Shown piece after piece: positions 1-5,039 of a stretch of 5,039 bases of DNA. The notes under the pieces are model-generated. The model was given only the letters and a program-made list of their open reading frames with translations, was not told the origin of the DNA and did no database searches. The stretch covers positions 9,083-14,121 of the forward strand of contig DFDG01000016.1 in NCBI GenBank assembly GCA_002367815.1. Direction: 5' to 3'. How positions within the stretch are numbered: position 1 is the stretch's first letter; each line of letters starts with the position of its first letter. This stretch comes from Opitutaceae bacterium UBA3033. Lineage in GTDB: Bacteria > Verrucomicrobiota > Verrucomicrobiia > Opitutales > Opitutaceae. A program made the translations under genes and the position numbers.

Positions 1-2756
1 TGGCCAAGTTCGCTGCAGGATTGGACGGCAATGTCCAAGGTGGCCCCAGTCTCAGGAGCGAGGGTGACTTGCGAGACGATAAATAACTCAGGGAGAAACT
101 CACCATGTTTGTTCAAAGTGTCATTTAAATGATCTTCTGGTGACACGGTAATGGTAATCGCCGCTTCAATGGCTTTGCCAATTGTGCCGGCCTGTCGGGC
201 GGGTTCGATCCGCTCGTTCACTTTGGCGCGCACTTTGAGCAACTGTGAAATTTCCGAATCCACATCTTTGTTAATCCAATTTTCGGCGACAGTGGGCCAA
301 TCCTGCAGATGAACGGAATCAGTCGTGTATTCCACACCGCTGGTTGCATAACTCCAAGCTTCGTCGGTCGTGAAGCAGATAACAGGGGCCAGCAGACGGA
401 CTAAAGCATGGAATATGTGGTGGATGGCAGTTTGTGAGGAACGCCGCAATGGATGGGTTGAGCCCAACGTATAAAGCCGGTCCTTCAGAATATCGTGATA
501 GGTGGCCGAAAGTGTAACCGAGCAGAATTGATTGCAGAGTTGGTAGACCCGATGGAATTCGTATTGCTCGAACGCTTTGGTGCACTCCTTGATCAAAGTT
601 GCCGTCTGATGCAGGGCCCAACGATCCAACACGTTCATCTCTTCCACGGGAACCAGATGCTGGGTGGCATCAAAATCGAAGAGATTGGAAAGCTGAAAAC
701 GGAATGTATTGCGGAAAAGCCGGTAAGCCTCGCCGACATTTTTCAGAATCTCGTCATCAACCGGGACGTCATCACTGTAATCCTGAGAAGCGATCCACAG
801 TCGTATGACATCGGCACCGTATTGAGAGATGTAGGCGTCAGAAGTTTGCGGTTTTTGATAGGAGCTGCTTTTGGAGATTTTCTGCCGGTCCTTGTCGACG
901 ATGAATCCATGGGTGAGCACGGCCTTGTAAGGTGCGGCGCCAGATACGATGACGCTGCACCATAGCGACGACTGAAACCAGCCGCGGTGTTGATCGCTGC
1001 CTTCCAAATACAAATCGGCCGGCCATTGAGTGTTACCCTGACCGCGTTTGAGGACCGCAGCCTGAGTTGAGCCGGAATCAAACCAGCCGTCGAGAGTATC
1101 ACGACCGCAAACCAGTTCATGGGCCGGCGGCCAGTCACTGGGAAGTTTCACATCGGTCAGGATTTCTGCTGCGGACATATCGAACCAGCAATTGCTGCCG
1201 AGTTTTGCGACTTTCATCGCGATCGCTCGCGCTACATCACCATTGAGGTAGGCTTTTTTATCCTGATCGTAAAAAGCGGGGATAGGGACTCCCCAAGTGC
1301 GTTGTCGGCTGATGCACCAATCGGGTCGGGATTCGACTGCTCCCCGAATCCGGGCTTCGCCCCATGCGGGTATCCAACCGTTATTCTGCTTGATAGATTC
1401 GATCTGGGCAAGGGCCTGAGCGCGGTGCCCAGCCTTGTCAAGCGAGATGAACCATTGGTCGACTGCACGGAATATGATGGGGGTCTTGGATCGCCAGCAG
1501 TGGGGATAACTATGGGGATATTTGGCCTTCGCCAACAGGGCTCCGGACGCAGCAAGCAATTTAAGGACCCCGAGATTGGCTGGTGCGGGTCGTTTTGCGG
1601 CGAGGTCTTCAACCGTCTCCAAGGTCGTCAGGCCAACTAGCTCAGTGGGAACCCGTCCATCATCAAGATAAGCACCGTCATCACCAACGGGACAGTAGAT
1701 TTCCAGGCCATACTTCAAGCCGGTTTGATAATCGTCGGCACCATGCCCCGGGGCGGTATGCACGCAACCGGTTCCGCTTTCGGTCGTGACATAATCAGCG
1801 AGAACGACCGGTGATACGCGGTCGATGATAGGATGACGCGCAGCGAGATTTTCCAGATCCTTGCCTTTGACCGTGTGGACAACGGCAGGCTTCGTTTCCA
1901 GTTTCGCCGCCGCGGCCACCGAACCAAGCAATGCTTCTGCAATGAGCATCCGTTCAGTCCCCAACTCCACGACCACATAATCGACTGCGGGGTTTACCGC
2001 GATCGCCTGATTGGCCGGAATGGTCCAAGGGGTGGTGGTCCAGATGACAATGTAGAGTGGCTTGTCAGTAGGAAGATTGAACTTGGTCGCTTCTGCGGTA
2101 GGGACAGGAAACTTCACCCAGATCGCAATGGAAGTGTGGTCCTTGTATTCGATTTCCGCCTCGGCCAGCGCGGTTTCAAAGGGAATGGACCAGTAGACGG
2201 GTTTCTTACTGCGATAGACAATGCCTTGATCCACGAAGGCGGCAAAGGTGCGCAGAATATCGCCTTCGAAATCGGGCGATTTTGTTTTATATTCATTGGC
2301 CCAATCACCCAGCACACCGACCCGCTTGAATTGTGCTTTTTGGATCTCGATCCATTTCTCGGAAAACGCATCACAACGAGCCCGCACTTCCGCCGTCGTC
2401 AGATTGAGGTTTTGCTCACGAATTTCCTGAATAACTTTCTGTTCGATGGGCAGACCGTGACAGTCCCAGCCAGGCACGTAAGGCGTGCGATGTCCGGTCA
2501 TGGACTTGTAGCGGTTGACCGTATCCTTCAGGGTTTTATTCAAGGCCGTGCCGATATGCACGTCGCCATTGGTGAAAGGCGGTCCGTCGTGCAGGACGAA
2601 AACCTTGGGGCTCTCTGCGCGCTTGCGCTGAATGGCGGCATACAAATCTAGCTTTTCCCAATGGGCCAGACGTCCAGGTTCACGCTGCACCAGATTTGCC
2701 CGCATGGGAAAATCAGTCTTGGGCAGAAGTAGGGTGTCTTTTAGGTCTTGGGCCAT
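1..2756 (-). CDS. ileS: Isoleucyl-tRNA synthetase (IleRS), C-terminus cut by window edge
   Basis: This cytoplasmic class Ia enzyme joins isoleucine to tRNA-Ile with ATP and hydrolyses mischarged Val-tRNA. Seen: 918 codons without a stop, from ATG at 2756 to the left edge. The N-terminus (TLLLPKTDFPMRANL) fits the usual bacterial IleRS start. Landmarks in order are the ATP-site motif HIGT (67-70, variant of HIGH), GWDCHGLPIE (96-105), the CP1 editing domain with WTTTPWTIPAN (239-249) and GTGCVHTAPGHGADDY (328-343, including the editing His333 and Asp342), RPDWCISRQRTWGVPIP (477-492), GWFDSGSTQ (557-565), GSDQHRGWF (586-594), KISKS (626-630, variant of KMSKS), and an anticodon-binding helical domain with LSATYHDILKDRLYT (749-763). 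E. coli IleRS has 938 residues, so only a short tail is missing. That tail normally carries the Cys-rich zinc site. No frameshift is seen. The start lacks a clear Shine-Dalgarno site. The family assignment is near certain. It is the bacterial IleRS1 type rather than the eukaryote-like IleRS2, judging by the GWDCHGLPIE and NGDVHIG contexts. Confidence 0.98.
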   Translation of the reverse strand, partial: MAQDLKDTLLLPKTDFPMRANLVQREPGRLAHWEKLDLYAAIQRKRAESPKVFVLHDGPPFTNGDVHIGTALNKTLKDTVNRYKSMTGHRTPYVPGWDCHGLPIEQKVIQEIREQNLNLTTAEVRARCDAFSEKWIEIQKAQFKRVGVLGDWANEYKTKSPDFEGDILRTFAAFVDQGIVYRSKKPVYWSIPFETALAEAEIEYKDHTSIAIWVKFPVPTAEATKFNLPTDKPLYIVIWTTTPWTIPANQAIAVNPAVDYVVVELGTERMLIAEALLGSVAAAAKLETKPAVVHTVKGKDLENLAARHPIIDRVSPVVLADYVTTESGTGCVHTAPGHGADDYQTGLKYGLEIYCPVGDDGAYLDDGRVPTELVGLTTLETVEDLAAKRPAPANLGVLKLLAASGALLAKAKYPHSYPHCWRSKTPIIFRAVDQWFISLDKAGHRAQALAQIESIKQNNGWIPAWGEARIRGAVESRPDWCISRQRTWGVPIPAFYDQDKKAYLNGDVARAIAMKVAKLGSNCWFDMSAAEILTDVKLPSDWPPAHELVCGRDTLDGWFDSGSTQAAVLKRGQGNTQWPADLYLEGSDQHRGWFQSSLWCSVIVSGAAPYKAVLTHGFIVDKDRQKISKSSSYQKPQTSDAYISQYGADVIRLWIASQDYSDDVPVDDEILKNVGEAYRLFRNTFRFQLSNLFDFDATQHLVPVEEMNVLDRWALHQTATLIKECTKAFEQYEFHRVYQLCNQFCSVTLSATYHDILKDRLYTLGSTHPLRRSSQTAIHHIFHALVRLLAPVICFTTDEAWSYATSGVEYTTDSVHLQDWPTVAENWINKDVDSEISQLLKVRAKVNERIEPARQAGTIGKAIEAAITITVSPEDHLNDTLNKHGEFLPELFIVSQVTLAPETGATLDIAVQSCSELG

Positions 2757-2941
2757 TCTGGATGGAAGCGCGGAAGGGTAGGTCGCCCCATGGTTGAGTC
2801 AAGGTAAAGCCCGGTATGTTGAAAAGGTATCACGGGTAATTATCTACCGGTCGCATTTATCGCATTTTCCCCTCCGACCATGCCTCTTTTCCCCAATAAC
2901 AGGTCGGGTCATTTGAGGAGTGCCCCAACGACCACGGCTTC
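2757..2941. other. Intergenic region between hemE and ileS (ileS leader)
   Basis: These 185 bases between the hemE stop and the ileS start hold no plausible gene. They could contain the end of the hem transcript, an ileS promoter, or simply a long operon gap. I see no strong GC-rich hairpin followed by a T run, so no rho-independent terminator is called. On the ileS strand there are an AT-rich GATAAT (2844-2839) and a TTGACT (2802-2797), but neither has a partner box at a standard 16-18 base distance. The only clear internal pattern is a short tandem repeat at 2851-2868. Confidence 0.6.
2851..2868. repeat. Tandem 9-base repeat in the ileS leader
   Basis: Two adjacent 9-base units on the plus strand, tcgcattta and tcgcatttt, match at 8 of 9 positions (AAATGCGAT-type units on the ileS strand). 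They sit about 95 to 112 bases upstream of the ileS start. The spacing of 9 bases is slightly less than one helical turn. The pattern could be a protein-binding site or chance; nothing in the sequence decides this. Confidence 0.4.
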
Positions 2942-3970
2942 CTATTTCCAGCCGGTAACCGTATCGACCAGCGACTTGAAACACTCGATCTTGGCTTGGG
3001 GCATAATACCATGCCCCAGATTGAAAATATGGCCGGGTTGGCCGCGCATTGACTCCAGCAAGCGAATGGCCTCGCGCTGCACAATTTCAGGCGTGGTGTT
3101 CATCAACACCGGATCGAGATTGCCCTGCACCGCGACATTTCCGGGCAAGGATTGCCGGACGATGGATAGATCACAGGTCCAATCCACACTTAATACTTTC
3201 GCTCCCGTAAATGCCTGATCGGTCAGGTGGGACGAGGTTCCCTTGGCATAAAGAATAATCGGAAAGTCAGCGGGTAATGCTGCGATGATTTTGCGTATCC
3301 ATTGTAATGAAGCGGCTTCGTAATCCTGGCCTGCGATTATGCCACCCCATGAGTCGAATATTTGAATGGCATCAGCACCCGCCGTGATCTGCATGCGAAA
3401 ATAAGCTATAATGGCATCCGTGAGTTTACTTAGCAGAGAATCGAACATGGCTCGGTCGGTGTAGAACAATTCCTTGCTGCGCACAAAGTCAGAGGTGCTG
3501 CCGCCTTCAAGCATGTAGGTGGCCAGAGTCCACGGGGAGCCACCAAAGCCGAGCAAGGCTTTTTTGCCCGCGAGTTCCTTTTTAATCAACTTCAGTGCAT
3601 CGGCGACATAGTGTAGTTTTTCGGGAACAGCATCCGCTGTCGCCAATGATTCAACCTGCGCTCGGGTTTCTAGTCGATACTCCATGGCAATACCACCTTC
3701 ATCGCGAAAGTGATAACCTTGGCCAAGGGCTTCCGGAATCACGAGGATATCGGAGAAGAGAATTGCGGCATCCAAATCAAAACGACGTAGTGGTTGCAGG
3801 GTAACCTCGGTAGCGAGGTCCGGGGTCTTCACCATTTCAAGAAAAGATGATTTGGCCTTCAGCTCGCGGTATTCAGGCAGGTAGCGTCCCGCCTGCCGCA
3901 TGATCCAAATCGGAGGCCGATCGAGTGGTTGGCAGGCGCAGGCTTGGAGGAATCGTTCGCGGGAAGTCAT
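2942..3970 (-). CDS. hemE: Uroporphyrinogen decarboxylase
   Basis: Cytoplasmic, cofactor-free enzyme that removes four carboxyl groups from the acetate side chains of uroporphyrinogen III to give coproporphyrinogen III in heme synthesis. The protein has 342 residues (E. coli HemE has about 354) and ends at TAG. Seen: the first family signature PIWIMRQAGRYLPEYR (20-35) with Arg25 and Arg29; FSDIL (72-76) with Asp74, equivalent to the catalytic Asp86 of the human enzyme; the second signature GFGGSPWTLATYMLEG (141-156) with Tyr152; QIFDSWGG (203-210) with Ser207; and NLGHGIMP (317-324) with His320, equivalent to human His339. All expected active-site residues are present. The ATG at 3970 is chosen because MTSRERFLQAC aligns with the usual N-terminus; the frame stays open to 4144, but that part is antisense-unrelated, out-of-frame hemF sequence. 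The start overlaps the hemF stop as ATGA, suggesting translational coupling. A GGTGA (3985-3981) lies 10 bases upstream, too far to be a good ribosome site. Confidence 0.98.
   Translation of the reverse strand: MTSRERFLQACACQPLDRPPIWIMRQAGRYLPEYRELKAKSSFLEMVKTPDLATEVTLQPLRRFDLDAAILFSDILVIPEALGQGYHFRDEGGIAMEYRLETRAQVESLATADAVPEKLHYVADALKLIKKELAGKKALLGFGGSPWTLATYMLEGGSTSDFVRSKELFYTDRAMFDSLLSKLTDAIIAYFRMQITAGADAIQIFDSWGGIIAGQDYEAASLQWIRKIIAALPADFPIILYAKGTSSHLTDQAFTGAKVLSVDWTCDLSIVRQSLPGNVAVQGNLDPVLMNTTPEIVQREAIRLLESMRGQPGHIFNLGHGIMPQAKIECFKSLVDTVTGWK
3967..3970 (-). other. ATGA stop/start overlap between hemF and hemE
   Basis: On the minus strand the hemE ATG (3970-3968) and the hemF TGA (3969-3967) share bases as ATGA. 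This arrangement is a known setting for translational coupling by re-initiation. Here it would let hemE be translated by ribosomes finishing hemF, which fits the lack of a well-placed Shine-Dalgarno site for hemE. The overlap is seen directly; the coupling is inferred. Confidence 0.9.
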
Positions 3971-4884
3971 ATTTTGCCGTTCACCCAATCCTGGGGTTTT
4001 AGGAATACATCGTAAAGCTCGGCTTCTCTGGTGCCGGGTTGGGGAGTCCAACCATAATTCCAACTGACCAGCGGGGGCATGCTCATGAGGATCGACTCGG
4101 TGCGACCACCACTCTGGAGACCGAACAACGTGCCGCGATCCCAAACCAGGTTGAATTCTACGTAACGACCACGTCGGTAGAGTTGAAATTTGCGCTCATC
4201 TTCTCCGTAGGACGTGTCTTTGCGTCGAGCAACGATGGGCTGATAGGCGGAGATAAAGGCATCGCCCACCGACTTCATGACGGCGAAACTTTGGTCAAAG
4301 CCAAGTTCGTTGAAATCATCAAAGAACAGACCCCCGATGCCGCGAGCTTCATCGCGGTGCTTCAGATGGAAATACTCATCGCACCATTTTTTAAACCTCG
4401 GGTAGAGCCCGTCGCCGAATGGTTCCAGCGCAAGGCGCGCGGTATGGTGCCAGTGAACGCAGTCTTCCCGATAACCGTAGTAAGGGGTTAGATCAAAACC
4501 GCCGCCAAACCACCAGATTGGGTTCTCACTTTCTGCGTCTGCGATGAAACACCGCACATTGGCGTGGCTGGTGGGAACATGAGGATTGCGAGGATGAATA
4601 ACCAATGAGACTCCCATGGCTTCCCACTTTTTACCGGCCAGTTCCGGACGATGGGCGGTAGCGGACGGGGGCAATTTGGTGCCATGCACATGGGAAAAGG
4701 CGACCCCGGCCTTTTCAAATACAGCCCCTTCAACCATGATCCGCGAAATACCACCGCCACCTTCGGGGCGACTCCATTCGTCGCGGCTAAATTTGGCCTG
4801 TCCGTCCTCGTGTTCCATTGCAGCACAAATCCTTGCTTGGAGATTTAGCAGATAAAGTCGGACGGATGAGTGTTCGAGAGACAT
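3967..4884 (-). CDS. hemF: Oxygen-dependent coproporphyrinogen III oxidase
   Basis: Oxidatively decarboxylates two propionate side chains of coproporphyrinogen III to vinyl groups, giving protoporphyrinogen IX and using O2. It normally acts as a soluble homodimer. The protein has 305 residues (E. coli HemF has 299) and ends at TGA. Seen: GGGGISR (42-48), SHVHG (64-68), SATAHRPELAG (74-84), the metal-ligand histidines His97, His107, His146 and His176 (matching E. coli 96, 106, 145 and 175), WWFGGGFDLTPYYGY (124-138), RGIGGLFFDDF (181-191), and the C-terminal run GRYVEFNLVWDRGTLFG (239-255) followed by GGRTESILMSMPP (259-271). The ATG at 4884 is preferred because MSLEHSSVRLYLLNLQARIC aligns with the E. 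coli N-terminus (…FLLNLQDTIC). The same frame stays open to the right edge, with another ATG at 4914 that would add ten residues with no family support. No good Shine-Dalgarno site precedes either start. Requirement for O2 implies aerobic heme synthesis; the anaerobic counterpart HemN is not in the window. It is first of the pair with hemE. Confidence 0.98.
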   Translation of the reverse strand: MSLEHSSVRLYLLNLQARICAAMEHEDGQAKFSRDEWSRPEGGGGISRIMVEGAVFEKAGVAFSHVHGTKLPPSATAHRPELAGKKWEAMGVSLVIHPRNPHVPTSHANVRCFIADAESENPIWWFGGGFDLTPYYGYREDCVHWHHTARLALEPFGDGLYPRFKKWCDEYFHLKHRDEARGIGGLFFDDFNELGFDQSFAVMKSVGDAFISAYQPIVARRKDTSYGEDERKFQLYRRGRYVEFNLVWDRGTLFGLQSGGRTESILMSMPPLVSWNYGWTPQPGTREAELYDVFLKPQDWVNGKI

Positions 4885-5039
4885 TGAGCAGAGAAAGAAA
4901 ACACAGTTGCCCATGGTTGAAAAACCAAATTCTGCCCAATGCATTGATTGTTGAATGGTATTTGCCGGGAGCGGGGGGGGATTGACGACTATGCTAGAGT
5001 GCGGCTTGGTAATCAGCCCCGGCCAGACCAACTGCAATC
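4885..5039. other. hemF upstream region
   Basis: These 155 bases lie upstream of the chosen hemF start. The hemF frame stays open through them to the window edge, but the conceptual peptide looks unlike any HemF N-terminus, so I treat the stretch as non-coding. It should contain the hemF promoter unless hemF is expressed from further upstream. I find no -35/-10 pair with good spacing on the minus strand. It contains a perfect 10-base palindrome (4937-4946), a small inverted repeat (4914-4918 with 4923-4927, four-base loop) and a run of eight G (4973-4980). Confidence 0.5.
4937..4946. repeat. Perfect 10-base palindrome CAATGCATTG upstream of hemF
   Basis: CAATGCATTG is its own reverse complement and lies 53 to 62 bases upstream of the hemF ATG, where a dimeric regulator could bind. 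The symmetry does not extend beyond ten bases. Palindromes of this length occur by chance every kilobase or so, so a role as an operator is only a possibility. Confidence 0.3.

Noticed and set aside
1833..2651. 272-codon open frame on the plus strand, and smaller ones at 495-965 and 1119-1640
   Set aside because: They lie exactly opposite the intact ileS frame, their conceptual proteins resemble no family I know, and they are explained by codon bias of the antisense gene.
2770..2790. Plus-strand GGAAGGGTAGGTCGCC, slightly like the T-box motif AGGGUGGNACCGCG, near ileS
   Set aside because: It is on the strand opposite to the ileS transcript, the match is poor, and no T-box stem, specifier loop or terminator is seen.
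2836..2850. Inverted repeat GGTA/TACC around TAATTATC in the hemE-ileS gap
   Set aside because: The stem is only four bases with an adjacent mismatch and has no U tract, so it is not a terminator.
3971..4144. 58-residue N-terminal extension of HemE
   Set aside because: The extension overlaps the C-terminal coding part of hemF in another frame. HemE family N-termini match the ATG at 3970, which also forms the ATGA overlap.
4914..4927. Small hairpin TGGTT-GAAA-AACCA upstream of hemF
   Set aside because: A five-base, AT-rich stem without a following T run is too weak to call a terminator or an operator.
4962..4995. Possible plus-strand promoter: TTGCCG (4962-4967) or TTGACG (4982-4987) with TATGCT (4990-4995)
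   Set aside because: The spacers are 22 and 2 bases, far from the 16-18 base optimum, and no plus-strand gene is seen in the window.
4885..5037. N-terminal extension of HemF from TTG at 5037 or ATG at 4914
   Set aside because: The extra residues match nothing in HemF. The ATG at 4884 gives a protein of normal length that aligns with the E. coli start.

Overview
This is an ordinary bacterial housekeeping segment. All three genes lie on the minus strand, so transcription runs from the right end of the window to the left: hemF (oxygen-dependent coproporphyrinogen III oxidase), then hemE (uroporphyrinogen decarboxylase), a 185-base gap, then ileS (isoleucyl-tRNA synthetase). ileS runs off the left edge, and only its extreme C-terminus is missing. 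About 93% of the window is coding. I see no mobile element, CRISPR array, RNA gene or phage gene.

Layout: 4885-5039 is the hemF upstream region, with a short palindrome and a G8 tract. 3967-4884 is hemF, and 2942-3970 is hemE, joined to it by a 4-base ATGA stop/start overlap. 2757-2941 is an intergenic leader with a small tandem repeat. 1-2756 is ileS, 918 complete codons in one unbroken frame that I translated by hand. Several long open frames on the plus strand opposite ileS (for example 1833-2651) are shadows.

HemE and HemF catalyse consecutive steps of the coproporphyrin(ogen)-to-protoporphyrin branch of heme synthesis: uroporphyrinogen III to coproporphyrinogen III, then to protoporphyrinogen IX. 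The overlap suggests they are made together. HemF needs O2, so the host probably makes heme aerobically. The link to ileS is one of position and strand only.

Organism: a Gram-negative-type aerobic or facultative bacterium with moderate GC. The IleRS is of the common bacterial type but has HIGT and KISKS in place of HIGH and KMSKS. None of the three genes has a convincing, well-spaced Shine-Dalgarno site. From these and the general look of the proteins I lean towards Verrucomicrobiota or a relative, but this is an impression from memory and not shown by the sequence. I found no previously undescribed system here. The findings listed are modest.
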